Notes: generated from the sequence alone by a model not told the origin. DNA of 64,000 bases from DASWTL01 sp966250385 (GCA_966250385.1 CBINHC010000004.1:62001-126000); one strand, 5' to 3'; shown: positions 51,756 to 60,413, counted from the stretch's first letter. Made by a program: numbers and translations.

Positions 51756-52151
51756 ATGGCTTCAATCTTTACAAAAATCGTTCAGGGAGAGATCCCGGCA
51801 CATAAGGTTGCTGAGACGGAAAGATACCTGGCATTCCTGGATGTGAACCCGCTTGTTGAGGGGCACGTCCTGGTGATCCCGAAAAAAGAAGTCGATTACC
51901 TCTTCGATCTGGAGGACGAAGCCTATGCGGAGCTGATGCTTTTTGCCAAGATCGTCGCTGAAGGCGTAAAAAAAGCTATCCCGTGCAAACGGGTAGGCGT
52001 GGCCGTGATCGGGCTGGAAGTCCCGCATGTCCATGTCCACCTGGTTCCCCTGAACCAGATGAACGATATTAACTTCAGCCGGGCAAAACTGCATCCGTCA
52101 GCCGAAGAGCTGGCGGCTACGGCAGCCAGAATCAGAGAAGCGCTGGCTTAG
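51756..52151 (+). CDS. HIT family protein
   Basis: A 131-residue histidine-triad protein of the HINT branch: FTKIVQGEIPAHKVAE at the N-terminus, GHVLVIPKKEVDY, and the triad HVHVHLVPL (about residues 91-99). Members hydrolyse AMP-linked substrates such as AMP-lysine or aminoacyl-AMP. It shares the greA transcript and is followed by a terminator. Confidence 0.93.
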   Translation: MASIFTKIVQGEIPAHKVAETERYLAFLDVNPLVEGHVLVIPKKEVDYLFDLEDEAYAELMLFAKIVAEGVKKAIPCKRVGVAVIGLEVPHVHVHLVPLNQMNDINFSRAKLHPSAEELAATAARIREALA

Positions 52152-52156
52152 AAGAT

Positions 52157-52181
52157 CTGCCGGTATTCCCGGCAGGTTTTT
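52157..52181 (+). terminator. terminator after the HIT gene, convergent with ruvC
   Basis: CTGCCGG (52157-52163) pairs with CCGGCAG (52169-52175), followed by GTTTTT. Confidence 0.85.
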
Positions 52182-52753
52182 CATTTGGTAACCCGCTTCT
52201 GGTTATCCTTAACAAACGCATCCCATCCCGAATAAGACTTACCGGAACCGGCCGAAGTGCCGGTTTTTTGAAACGAATGGCAGACTGCAACGGCCAGGCC
52301 GTCCGTCGCATCCAGGAACTCAGGGGTTTCCCTGAATTTCAGGAGTGTCTGGAGCATGGCCGCCACCTGTTCTTTTCCCGCGTTCCCGTTTCCCGTGATG
52401 GACTGTTTGATCTTTCGCGGCGAGTATTCCATGACCGGAAGATTTCTTGAAAGGGCGGCGGCCATGGCCACGCCCTGCGCCCGTCCGAGTTTCAGCATGA
52501 CCTGGACGTTCTTTCCGTAGAACGGGGCTTCAATGGCCAGGCAGTCCGGCTTGTACTCGTCGATCAGTGCGAGGGTCTTTTCAAAGATCCGCTGCAATTT
52601 AAGGGGGTGATTGTCCAGGTGGTCCAGTTTGACGACTCCCAGGCTGATCAGCTCAACGTTATTCTTCACTTCCTGTACCAGTCCGTATCCCATGACGGCC
52701 GTTCCCGGGTCAATGCCCAGGATGATCCGCTCGTTGGCTTTCTCCTTCATCAT
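52181..52753 (-). CDS. ruvC: crossover junction endodeoxyribonuclease RuvC
   Basis: A 190-residue resolvase. Acidic active-site residues are visible in LGIDPGTAVMGYGL (first Asp), CLAIEAPFYGKNVQ (Glu) and FLDATDGLAVAVCH (two Asp). It cuts Holliday junctions after RuvAB migration. The ATG at 52753 (or the next at 52750) is chosen as the family start; an open frame extends to 52831 but adds unrelated residues. The C-terminal tail (SYSGWDAFVKDNQKRVTK) is Bacteroidota-like. Confidence 0.95.
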   Translation of the reverse strand: MMKEKANERIILGIDPGTAVMGYGLVQEVKNNVELISLGVVKLDHLDNHPLKLQRIFEKTLALIDEYKPDCLAIEAPFYGKNVQVMLKLGRAQGVAMAAALSRNLPVMEYSPRKIKQSITGNGNAGKEQVAAMLQTLLKFRETPEFLDATDGLAVAVCHSFQKTGTSAGSGKSYSGWDAFVKDNQKRVTK

Positions 52754-52852
52754 AACAGGGACGAAATTACTAATAATCGCCGGGGAACTTCCGGACAAGG
52801 GGAGCCGCGGTGCGCTGTTTTTTATTAACATTGCAGTGTTAATCCTGAATGC

Positions 52853-53824
52853 TTGAATTCTGCCGCAAAAAAATACTTCAGCCTCTTCATCAAGGCCGCG
52901 ATCATCATACTGGCATTCAGCTTCATTTTCAACAAGCTCAATGATAACCGGAACCTGGAGGACTTCTTCCGGCTGACCGGTTCGATTCCCGCCTTCCGGG
53001 TCCGGATCGTCCTCGGGATGGTGTTCCTCCTGATGCTGCTTAACTGGTTCCTGGAAGCGCTCAAATGGAAGTTCCTGGTTTCCCCGGTCGAACAGATCGG
53101 TGTCCGTAAAGCGGTGGAATCCGTGTTCTGCGGCCTGACGTGGGCCGTGTTCACGCCTAACCGGATCGGGGAATACGGCGGCCGGGTGTTCTTTCTTTCA
53201 CCCCGCCGGCGAATCCTGGGCGTGGTCGCCATGGCGGTCGGGTCCATCGGCCAGATGGTAGTTACCAACGTCGTGGGTTCGGTCGCGATCCTCTGCTTCG
53301 TCTGGCGTTTCCTCGAACTGGAATTCTGGGTGAATTATGCGCTGCTGGTGCTGGTGGCCGTCTACTGCGCATTTTTCCTCCTGCTGTATTTCAATATCCG
53401 GGTGATCTATAACCTGGCCGTAAGGAACCGGTTCCTGCGGCGTTTTAAAAGATTCTTCCAGGTGCTTGCCCGGTACCGGGGCGTTGTGCTGCAAAAGGCG
53501 TTCGGCTACAGCCTGGCCCGCTACGCGGTCTTTACGTCCCAGTACTATATCCTGATCCACCTGTTGCTTCCGGAACTGCCTGTAGCTGACGTATGTATGA
53601 TGACCTTTATCCTGTTCTTCATACAATCCGCCATGCCGTCGCTCGATCTGCTGGATGTGGGAGTGCGGAGTATGACGGCAGCCTATTTTTTCGGGTTTAT
53701 TACCGATCACGAGGTCGCCATTATGGCCGTTACCGCCGGGATATGGTTTGTTAATCTGATCATTCCGGCTATCTTAGGCGCCGGATTCGTCCTCAAGCTT
53801 AACTTTTTTGGTACTCGTCATTAG
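52853..53824 (+). CDS. lysylphosphatidylglycerol synthase-type transmembrane protein (UPF0104)
   Basis: A 323-residue membrane protein with about seven to eight hydrophobic segments and the flippase-like core of MprF (AGLTWAVFTPNRIGEYGGRV-type motif: here GLTWAVFTPNRIGEYGGRV). It lacks the MprF synthase domain, so it probably moves or handles a lipid without aminoacylation. Start is TTG at 52853. Its last codons overlap the glycosyltransferase gene by 17 bp, suggesting joint work in glycolipid synthesis (inference). Confidence 0.8.
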   Translation: MNSAAKKYFSLFIKAAIIILAFSFIFNKLNDNRNLEDFFRLTGSIPAFRVRIVLGMVFLLMLLNWFLEALKWKFLVSPVEQIGVRKAVESVFCGLTWAVFTPNRIGEYGGRVFFLSPRRRILGVVAMAVGSIGQMVVTNVVGSVAILCFVWRFLELEFWVNYALLVLVAVYCAFFLLLYFNIRVIYNLAVRNRFLRRFKRFFQVLARYRGVVLQKAFGYSLARYAVFTSQYYILIHLLLPELPVADVCMMTFILFFIQSAMPSLDLLDVGVRSMTAAYFFGFITDHEVAIMAVTAGIWFVNLIIPAILGAGFVLKLNFFGTRH

Positions 53825-54938
53825 CATTCTTTCCGCTCTTCTCACCTGTCTGTATGTCGGAATCGTCCTGTACTTCCGTAAGGGGTGGAGCCGGATCCCG
53901 GAGTTCAGGGGATCGTCCCGGCTCCCCGTCACCAGGGTGAGCGTGCTCATTGCGGCGCGGAACGAAGAGGATAAGATCGGCGCCACCCTGGATGATATTG
54001 TCAGCCAGAACTACCCCCGTGAGCTGCTGGAGGTGATCGTCGTGGACGACCATTCCTCCGACCGGACCGCGAACATTGTTGAAGACTATGCGGACCGCGG
54101 CGTGAAGCTGATCCGGCTGAACGAGGCAATGGCGCTGAACTCCTACAAGAAGAAGGCGATCTCCGAGGCGATTAACCTGTCTTCCGGGGAACTGATCGTC
54201 ACCACGGATGCCGATTGCCGGATGGGGCCAGAATGGCTGAAAACCATAGTAAACTATTATGAGGAGAACGGGTTCAAACTGGTATCGTCGCCGGTCGCTT
54301 ATTTCAGGGAACAGACATTTTTCGAGCATCTGCAAACCATTGAATTCCTGTACCTGATCGGGCTGGGGGCTTCGATGATCGGAAACCGGATGCCGTCTAC
54401 CTGTAACGGGGCCAATCTGGCCTACAGGAAAGACGTTTTTCTTGAACTGGATGGTTTTAAAGGGATCGATGATCTGGCCTCCGGCGATGATGAACTGTTC
54501 CTGCATAAGGTGGCGGCCGCATATCCCGACGCCATCGGCTTTTGCAAAGCTCCGGCCGCTACGGTATATACCTATGCAAAGGAGACCGTCTCCGAGTTTC
54601 TGATGCAGCGGAAGCGATGGGCCTCCAAAAGTACCCGGTATAAGAACAAATGGGTCGTGGCACTGGGTGTGAGTATCTGGTTGTTCAACGTCTCCGTTCT
54701 CACCAATATCGTCCTGGGCTTTTTCGACAGTGCCTACTGGACCGTCGCCGTCGCATCCATCCTGCTGAAACTTGCCGCTGAGTTAATTTTCCTGGCTCCG
54801 CTCGTTAATTTTATCCGCCGGCGCAAACTCCTGGCCGTCCTTCCCGTTTTAACCATCATCCATGCGGTGTATATGGTATACATCGGGATCGCCGGTAATT
54901 CCGGCCGGTATGACTGGAAAGGCCGGTCAGTAAAATGA
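53808..54938 (+). CDS. family 2 glycosyltransferase, membrane-bound
   Basis: A 376-residue GT-A glycosyltransferase: an N-terminal membrane helix (about 1-20), VSVLIAARNEEDKIGATLDD, the VVDDHSSD motif, the DXD-like TTDADCRMGPEW, GDDELFLHK and the QRKRWASKS acceptor motif, then two to three C-terminal helices. It resembles processive enzymes that transfer sugars onto lipids or polymers. Start is TTG at 53808, inside the previous gene. Confidence 0.88.
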   Translation: MVLVISILSALLTCLYVGIVLYFRKGWSRIPEFRGSSRLPVTRVSVLIAARNEEDKIGATLDDIVSQNYPRELLEVIVVDDHSSDRTANIVEDYADRGVKLIRLNEAMALNSYKKKAISEAINLSSGELIVTTDADCRMGPEWLKTIVNYYEENGFKLVSSPVAYFREQTFFEHLQTIEFLYLIGLGASMIGNRMPSTCNGANLAYRKDVFLELDGFKGIDDLASGDDELFLHKVAAAYPDAIGFCKAPAATVYTYAKETVSEFLMQRKRWASKSTRYKNKWVVALGVSIWLFNVSVLTNIVLGFFDSAYWTVAVASILLKLAAELIFLAPLVNFIRRRKLLAVLPVLTIIHAVYMVYIGIAGNSGRYDWKGRSVK

Positions 54939-54958
54939 GATTAATTCTCATTCTTTTT
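54935..54958 (+). terminator. terminator overlapping the glycosyltransferase stop codon
   Basis: ATGAGA (54935-54940) pairs with TCTCAT (54946-54951), followed by TCTTTTTC. The stop codon TGA lies inside the first arm. Confidence 0.65.
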
Positions 54959-55007
54959 CAAAATTGACTAATTTTAGTTCTTAAACACTGAACCTTATAT
55001 CATCGTC

Positions 55008-56255
55008 TTGGAACATACCTTTCCAACACCTGGTAACCCGGAAGAAAACGAACTGATCCAGCTACTGCTCAAAAGGCAGGCGGAACTCAATTCGCTTTTG
55101 GAGATCACCCAGGCCATCAATAAGAACAATGATGCTTCGGTTCTTTTCGAGATGCTGGAAGTCATCCTGAAGGTGCATCTCAAGATCGGAACGATGCGCC
55201 TCATGGTGCGTGAGGAGGACCATTTCTTCTGTGCTTCCAGGTTCGGAGGCAAGCCGGAGTCCGCCCGGACGCTGCAGCACCTGTGCCAGCACCTGGAAGG
55301 ATACAGCGATATCACCGCGCTGAAGAACGACCCCGATCCGGAGGTCCGCGAGTTCGACTATTTTGTTCCCGTCTTTCATAAGACCGATATGCTGGCCTTC
55401 GTGCTGATCGGCGAGTTCAATACCCGTGACGAACTGGTAAGCAACGACCTGAATTTCGTTCAGACACTGATCAATGTGATCGTCGTAGCGCTCGAAAATA
55501 AAAAGCTTTTCCGGGAGCTGGTGAACCGCGAACGTCTTCAGCGGGATATCGAACTGGCCAGCGAAGTCCAGAATATGCTTTTCCCCAAGGTCATGCCCAA
55601 GGGCGGGAGCGTTGAGGCTGCCGCAACCTATCTGCCAAGCCAGAACATCGGCGGCGATTATTTTGATTTCATTGAACTGAACCCGGACGAGTTCCTGTGG
55701 TGTATCGCCGATGCTTCAGGCAAAGGCGTTTCAGCCGCCCTCATCATGGCCAACCTGCAGGCGAGTCTGCGTGCCTGGACCTCTGTAGAGACCGACCTGG
55801 CGAAGGTTACGACGAACCTGAACAAGGTACTGTTCGAAAATACCAACGGCGAACGCTTCATCACGCTGTTCATCGGCCGGTATAACAAGAAGACGCGCGA
55901 ACTGCAGTATGTGAATGCCGGGCATAACGCCCCGATCCTGGTCGTTGACGGCACGTTTGAATTTCTCCTGAAAGGGACCACGATCATCGGCGCGTTCGAT
56001 GAGCTTCCGTTTATCAATGTCGGTTCCCTCATCCTGCAGCCGGGAACGCTGCTCTTCAACTATACCGACGGACTGGTCGAAAGCTCCGATGAGGATATCT
56101 ACATTGACGATGAGGAACTGGCGGTACTGCTGCTCGGGAAGGCGGGCCTGCCTGTTGATGAGCTGAACCGGGACATGCTTGAAAGCATACAGCACCTGTA
56201 CAATGCCCGGATGAATACGGATGACGTGACCCTGTTGTCCCTCAGGATCTTCTGA
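55008..56255 (+). CDS. SpoIIE-type PP2C serine phosphatase with N-terminal GAF-like domain
   Basis: A 415-residue protein: N-terminal helix (about 1-30), GAF-like sensor (about 35-165), a linker helix with RDIELASEVQNMLFPK (about 185-200) and a PP2C/SpoIIE domain (about 205-415). Metal-binding motifs are QNIGGDYFDF, IADASGKGVSAAL and FNYTDGLVES. Such phosphatases (RsbU/RsbP type) often switch sigma-factor partner proteins. No anti-sigma or STAS gene is nearby, so its partner is unknown. Start is TTG at 55008. Confidence 0.9.
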   Translation: MEHTFPTPGNPEENELIQLLLKRQAELNSLLEITQAINKNNDASVLFEMLEVILKVHLKIGTMRLMVREEDHFFCASRFGGKPESARTLQHLCQHLEGYSDITALKNDPDPEVREFDYFVPVFHKTDMLAFVLIGEFNTRDELVSNDLNFVQTLINVIVVALENKKLFRELVNRERLQRDIELASEVQNMLFPKVMPKGGSVEAAATYLPSQNIGGDYFDFIELNPDEFLWCIADASGKGVSAALIMANLQASLRAWTSVETDLAKVTTNLNKVLFENTNGERFITLFIGRYNKKTRELQYVNAGHNAPILVVDGTFEFLLKGTTIIGAFDELPFINVGSLILQPGTLLFNYTDGLVESSDEDIYIDDEELAVLLLGKAGLPVDELNRDMLESIQHLYNARMNTDDVTLLSLRIF

Positions 56256-56346
56256 TCCGGGAATTTCCCCAAATATTTCTTTTTTGTTCATTAAGATTTT
56301 CCGGGTGGTTATCTTTGACCGGTTTTCATTCGGGGAGTGTTGCAGT

Positions 56347-56952
56347 ATGTTATTATCTTACTTACATAAAGAGTTAATAGAGGCGGGATGTGATGAAGCA
56401 GGTCGGGGGTGTCTGGCAGGCCCGGTATTCGCAGCGGCAGTCATCCTTCCCAAACGGTTCCGTCACAAGCTTCTGAATGATTCCAAGCAACTCTGCGAGG
56501 AGGACCGCCTGCTTTGCCGGGAGGTCATCGAAAAGAAAGCCATCGCCTTTGCCGTCGCCCGGGTCGACCATGATGAGATCGACCGGATCAATATTCTGAA
56601 CGCTTCCTTTCTCGCCATGCATAAAGCGCTGGACCAGCTGCTTGTCCGGCCCGAGTTCATCCTGATCGACGGCAACCGGTTCAAGCCCTATGGGCAGATT
56701 CCGCATGAATGTATCGTGAAGGGAGACGGGAAGTATCTCTCGATCGCGGCAGCCTCCATTCTCGCCAAAACCTACCGGGATGATTACATGCGCTCCATTG
56801 CCGGAGAGCACCCTGAATATGACTGGCTGAACAACAAAGGGTATCCGACCCCCAAACACCGCGATGCGGTGATCAGCCTCGGATTTACGCCTTATCACCG
56901 GAAAACCTTCCGGGTTACTGACCCCCAGCTGGAGCTGTTCGGCGGGGAGTAA
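56347..56952 (+). CDS. rnhB: ribonuclease HII
   Basis: A 201-residue RNase HII. Active-site residues are Asp-Glu in EAGCDEAGRGCLAGPVFAAA, Asp in LIDGNRF (about 108) and Asp in AKTYRDDYM (about 143). It removes RNA in DNA:RNA hybrids and single misincorporated ribonucleotides. The ATG at 56347 gives the family start; an in-frame upstream start adds 21 unrelated residues. Confidence 0.96.
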   Translation: MLLSYLHKELIEAGCDEAGRGCLAGPVFAAAVILPKRFRHKLLNDSKQLCEEDRLLCREVIEKKAIAFAVARVDHDEIDRINILNASFLAMHKALDQLLVRPEFILIDGNRFKPYGQIPHECIVKGDGKYLSIAAASILAKTYRDDYMRSIAGEHPEYDWLNNKGYPTPKHRDAVISLGFTPYHRKTFRVTDPQLELFGGE

Positions 56953-56978
56953 ATACTGTCAAGCTTATTTTTTTTAGT

Positions 56979-56986
56979 TACTTTTG
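56979..56986 (+). promoter_or_regulatory. -7 promoter box of gcvT
   Basis: TACTTTTG matches TAnnTTTG exactly, 19 bp before the gcvT ATG. No clear -33 TTTG at the usual distance. Confidence 0.45.
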
Positions 56987-57005
56987 GCGCACTAACAGTC
57001 ATAGA

Positions 57006-58088
57006 ATGAAGAATACTGCCTTAACCGAAGTTCACAAATCGCTTGGAGCTAAAATGGTACCTTTTGCCGGTTACAACATGCCGGTTCAATACGAAGGAAT
57101 TAACGCCGAACACGAAACGGTTCGTAAATCGGTAGGGGTTTTTGACGTCTCCCACATGGGCGAGTTCATCCTGAAAGGGGAGAAGGCCCTGGAGCTGATT
57201 CAGAAGGTGACTTCAAACGATGCATCGAAATTATTCGATGGCAAAGTGCAGTATTCCTGTCTTCCGAATGAACAGGGCGGAATCGTCGATGACCTGCTCG
57301 TTTACCGGATAGACGAGAAGACGTATATGCTTGTGGTAAACGCATCCAACATCCAGAAAGACTGGGACTGGATCTCCAGATACAACACCTTCGGGGTTGA
57401 AATGAAAGATATATCCGACCAGACTTCCCTGCTGGCGGTGCAGGGCCCTAAGGCGGCTGAAGCGCTGCAGTCGCTGACAGATATCGACCTGGGCTCCATG
57501 GAATACTACACGTTCAAAAAGGGCAGATTCGCAGGATTTGACAACGTGCTGATCTCGGCAACGGGTTATACCGGAGCCGGCGGTTTCGAGCTTTACTTCG
57601 ACAACGCACATGCGGAAGAGATCTGGAATAAGGTCTTTGAAGCCGGTGCGCCTTACGGGATCAAGCCGATCGGCCTGGGAGCACGGGATACCCTGCGTCT
57701 GGAAATGGGCTTCTGCCTCTATGGCAATGACATTGACGATACCACCTCTCCGCTGGAGGCCGGGCTGGGTTGGATCACTAAGTTTTCGAAGGATTTCGTG
57801 AACTGCACCAACCTGGAGAATCAGAAGAAAGCCGGAGTGGAGCGGAAGCTGGTCGGTTTCGAAATGGTCGAGCGCGGAATCCCGCGTCACGATTATGAGA
57901 TCACCGATGCAGAAGGCAATACCATTGGTAAGGTGACTTCAGGTACCCAGGCCCCGTCCCTGCAGAAAGCGATCGGACTGGGTTACTTACAGACATCATT
58001 CGCCAAGGAAGGAACAGAGATCTTTGTCAAGATCCGCGACAATAAAGTAAAGGCTAAAGTGGTAAAATTCCCTTTTTATAAATCCTAG
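57006..58088 (+). CDS. gcvT: glycine cleavage system aminomethyltransferase (T protein)
   Basis: A 360-residue GcvT: MVPFAGYNMPVQYEGINAEH near the N-terminus, FDVSHMGEF, YTGAGGFELYF, and GLGARDTLRLEMGFCLYGND, the family motifs for folate binding and catalysis. It releases ammonia from the aminomethyl-lipoyl H protein and forms methylene-THF. The partner gcvH is at 25 kb. The next gene starts 9 bp after the stop. Confidence 0.97.
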   Translation: MKNTALTEVHKSLGAKMVPFAGYNMPVQYEGINAEHETVRKSVGVFDVSHMGEFILKGEKALELIQKVTSNDASKLFDGKVQYSCLPNEQGGIVDDLLVYRIDEKTYMLVVNASNIQKDWDWISRYNTFGVEMKDISDQTSLLAVQGPKAAEALQSLTDIDLGSMEYYTFKKGRFAGFDNVLISATGYTGAGGFELYFDNAHAEEIWNKVFEAGAPYGIKPIGLGARDTLRLEMGFCLYGNDIDDTTSPLEAGLGWITKFSKDFVNCTNLENQKKAGVERKLVGFEMVERGIPRHDYEITDAEGNTIGKVTSGTQAPSLQKAIGLGYLQTSFAKEGTEIFVKIRDNKVKAKVVKFPFYKS

Positions 58089-58097
58089 ATCCAGTTA

Positions 58098-58823
58098 ATG
58101 AGAAAGATTGAGGTTTGTTTTACACCTGCACTGCTGCATTTGTACGACATCCGGGAAAGCATAGTGGTGGTCATTGACATCTTCAGGGCCACATCCTCCA
58201 TTTGCTATGGAATAGACAACGGCGCCGAAGCGATCATTCCCGTCGCGACCGTGGATGCCTGCAAGGGGTACTGTGATCACGGATTCCTGCTGGCGGCCGA
58301 ACGGAACGGCGAGGTGGTCGAGGGGTTCGACTTTGGTAATTCTCCCTTCGCTTACAGCAGCGAGAAAGTTTCCGGCAAGACGGTGGTGCTGACGACCACG
58401 AACGGCACACATGCCATCGACAAGTCGCTGTCGGCACACCGGATTGTCGCAGGCTCATTTCTGAACCTGACAGCCTTATCAGACTGGCTGCGTACGCAGG
58501 AGAAGGATGTCCTGCTGCTTTGTGCCGGCTGGAAAGACAAATTTAACCTCGAGGATACCGTATTTGCCGGTGCGGTGGTTAATAAGCTCAGCGGATCGGG
58601 ATTCAATCGGGATGATGCTGCTATCGCTTCTGAAGATATGTACCTGGCCGCCAAAGACGATCTTAATGGCTATCTGCAGAAGACCTCACACAGCGAGCGG
58701 CTCAAGAAACTCGGTATTGAAGAGGATATCCGCTTTTGCCTGAGCGTCGATATTTGCACAGCCATACCGGTCCTTGAAGGTGAGAAACTTGTCCGGATGC
58801 TGCCGGTAGTAAGCAATTGCTAG
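58098..58823 (+). CDS. 2-phosphosulfolactate phosphatase-like (ComB family)
   Basis: A 241-residue ComB-family protein: VVVIDIFRATSSICYGIDNG (about 17-36), VLTTTNGTHAI, and LCAGWKDKFNLEDTVFAGAV. In methanogens ComB makes sulfolactate for coenzyme M; bacteria without coenzyme M also carry it. In Bacteroidota a link to sulfonate metabolism such as sulfonolipids is conceivable but unsupported here. It probably shares the gcvT transcript. Confidence 0.85.
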   Translation: MRKIEVCFTPALLHLYDIRESIVVVIDIFRATSSICYGIDNGAEAIIPVATVDACKGYCDHGFLLAAERNGEVVEGFDFGNSPFAYSSEKVSGKTVVLTTTNGTHAIDKSLSAHRIVAGSFLNLTALSDWLRTQEKDVLLLCAGWKDKFNLEDTVFAGAVVNKLSGSGFNRDDAAIASEDMYLAAKDDLNGYLQKTSHSERLKKLGIEEDIRFCLSVDICTAIPVLEGEKLVRMLPVVSNC

Positions 58824-59057
58824 GGAATAAACGAGGATCAGCAGAACGGCTACAGCTCATCCGGTCAGCGGATCCTGTAAGCCCTGTGATTAACTTTTTG
58901 CCGTTCTGTTGCCATGTTTTTCATCTAACGGCTTTTGACAGTCGTATGTACTCTGTGGCCGGCCGACTTGTTTCTCGCCGGGTTCATAGGATCAATACTA
59001 CCCGAGTTGCTTCCCTAATCCCAAACCACATTAGAAGAACCAAGGTGGATAGAATTA
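58824..59057. other. intergenic region, nothing recognised
   Basis: A non-coding gap between the ComB-like gene and the hicAB terminator. No gene or structured element was supported. Confidence 0.4.
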
Positions 59058-59083
59058 CAAAAAAGCCGGTGTTCTCCGGCTCT
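59058..59083 (-). terminator. terminator after hicB
   Basis: On the minus strand, AGCCGG and CCGGCT (59081-59076 and 59069-59064) pair around AGAACA and are followed by TTTTTTG. A (CTTT)n-like tract lies just beside it (59082-59106). Confidence 0.8.
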
Positions 59084-59115
59084 TTCTCTTTCTTTCTTTC
59101 TTTCTTATGGTGAAG

Positions 59116-59505
59116 TTAGGCAAACGCTAACTCCTGCAGCTCTTTTCCTAGCTGCTTTATCCCGCCTATAATTTTCTCTACTTGCTTATGGGACGGCTTC
59201 TTTATCCCTGAGATGTATTGGCTTAATAAACTTTGATTCATTCCAATCCTTTCACCTAGTGCCTTCGCATTAATCACCTTGTAGTACTCAAAGAATTGTT
59301 CCAGGTCCAGCTGAATAACGATATCATCTGCTTTAACTGGTTTCTTGCCAGTGTGTGTCTGTAATAAGTTGAAAGCCTCTACAATATTGTCCTTTAATTC
59401 GGTTAATGATTCGCCGGTTGTGGCTACCGGTGTTTTCTCAAAGTCCTGCGCATAGCTTGAAAACCCAGTTTCTGTTTTCTCAACTATGAATACATGCTTT
59501 TTCAT
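59116..59505 (-). CDS. hicB: HicB-type antitoxin with C-terminal helix-turn-helix
   Basis: A 129-residue antitoxin. The N-terminal half has the degenerate RNase-H-like HicB fold (HVFIVEKTETGFSSYAQDF, then ATTGESLTELKDNIVEAF), which covers the toxin. The C-terminal half is an XRE-type HTH (AKALGERIGMNQSLLSQYIS, then GIKKPSHKQVEKI) that should bind the operator upstream of hicA. It is the second gene of the pair, 64 bp after hicA. Confidence 0.85.
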   Translation of the reverse strand: MKKHVFIVEKTETGFSSYAQDFEKTPVATTGESLTELKDNIVEAFNLLQTHTGKKPVKADDIVIQLDLEQFFEYYKVINAKALGERIGMNQSLLSQYISGIKKPSHKQVEKIIGGIKQLGKELQELAFA

Positions 59506-59569
59506 GAGTGTGTCCCCCTTGGGTGTAACGTTAGTATTAAAAGTATTACGGTAAAAAAGGTGGGCTTAA

Positions 59570-59749
59570 CTAATTAAGCCCTGCCTGTTTCTTAATCGCT
59601 TTTTCGGTTCCAGTTGCCAACTCTTTTGTTCCGTGGTCTGGAAAAATTATCTGCTTGCCATTTTTCTCTAGGATCTTATGGCTTCCTGTTTGCCGGACTT
59701 CGATCCATCCGGCTCGTGTTAGCTTACGTAGTAGTTCGGAGCATTTCAC
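59570..59749 (-). CDS. hicA: HicA-type toxin (mRNA interferase), 59 aa
   Basis: A minus-strand frame from GTG 59749 to TAG 59570 encodes 59 residues with the complete HicA dsRBD-like fold: CSELLRKLTRAGWIEVRQTG, then SHKILEKNGKQIIFPDHG with the catalytic His in GSHKI, then TKELATGTEKAIKKQAGL. HicA cleaves mRNA and is held inactive by HicB. The gene order hicA-hicB is the usual one. It is easily missed because of its size and GTG start. The reading frame shows no damage, so the pair looks functional. Confidence 0.85.
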   Translation of the reverse strand: MKCSELLRKLTRAGWIEVRQTGSHKILEKNGKQIIFPDHGTKELATGTEKAIKKQAGLN

Positions 59750-59750
59750 T

Positions 59751-59798
59751 GTGATTGAATTATATCACAAAAGTAATACATTTATTACCCTTTGTCAA
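59751..59798 (-). promoter_or_regulatory. hicAB promoter with overlapping operator
   Basis: On the minus strand, -33 TTG (59798-59796) and an exact -7 TACTTTTG (59775-59768) are 20 nt apart. The perfect inverted repeat GTAATA-CATT-TATTAC (59773-59788) overlaps the spacer and the start of the -7 box, and a second imperfect one (GTGAT, 59751-59755, and ATCAC, 59764-59768) covers the transcript start. HicB binding here would shut the operon off (inference). Confidence 0.65.
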
Positions 59799-60086
59799 GT
59801 CCGAAAGTAAACTATATATTACTTAACGATTGTTGGTGAAGAAAGTTTGCAGATCTAGTAGACAGGAAGGGAGAAATGTTCCGACATTCAGGACCCCTCT
59901 ACTGACTTCAGAGTAGCTGTAACAATCAGAATCGCCCGCCGGGAATGGGTGATTTGGATCCTAGCACTTAATCGTTTCATATTGAGACGGCACCTTAACC
60001 GTTTGCCACATTCCCAAGGGTCAGCCGATCCGCTTGGTGTGAAGTCCTCGCAGAAGCGGAATGGACGAAAGCTAAAACGCTGCGGT
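59799..60086. other. intergenic region, no supported gene
   Basis: Between hicAB and mazG. Open frames on both strands (plus 59949-60158, minus 59888-60124) have Arg/Pro/Cys-rich translations with no recognised family and overlap the mazG end, so they are not called. Confidence 0.45.
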
Positions 60087-60413
60087 TTACCTAAGCTTCT
60101 CATTGTTCCGGTGCCTTTCCGCATCCCGTATGTTTTTCTTGTCGAGGTTTTTGTGTAATGCCTGGGTCAGATCAATGCCGGTTTGATTAGCCAGGCAGAT
60201 CAGCACAAATAGAACATCAGCCATCTCGTCAGCGAGATCGACCGATTCGTCGGATTTCTTGAAGGATTGCTCGCCGTACTTCCGGGCCATGATCCGGGCC
60301 ACTTCGCCCACTTCTTCCATCAGGATCGCCGTATTCGTGAGCTCGTTGAAATACCGGATGCCGGTTGTCCGGATCCAGTCATCCACCAGTTTTTGTGCTT
60401 CTTCTATGGTCAT
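60087..60413 (-). CDS. MazG-like nucleotide pyrophosphohydrolase
   Basis: A 108-residue all-alpha pyrophosphohydrolase. The metal-binding motif EEVGEVARIMARKYGE (about 33-48) and the later DLADEMADVLFVLICLAN (about 59-76) give the E-x-x-E...E-x-x-D arrangement. Members hydrolyse (d)NTPs to monophosphates. It follows dtd by 33 bp in a minus-strand run rsgA-dtd-mazG. Confidence 0.92.
   Translation of the reverse strand: MTIEEAQKLVDDWIRTTGIRYFNELTNTAILMEEVGEVARIMARKYGEQSFKKSDESVDLADEMADVLFVLICLANQTGIDLTQALHKNLDKKNIRDAERHRNNEKLR

Noticed and set aside
59082..59106. (CTTT)n-like tract considered as a phase-variation repeat
   Set aside because: It lies outside coding sequence, between the ComB-like gene and hicB, and is next to a terminator; only about five repeat units.
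59949..60158. 69-codon plus-strand frame and an opposite 78-codon frame
   Set aside because: Both overlap the end of mazG and have Arg/Pro-rich translations without homology that I recognise.
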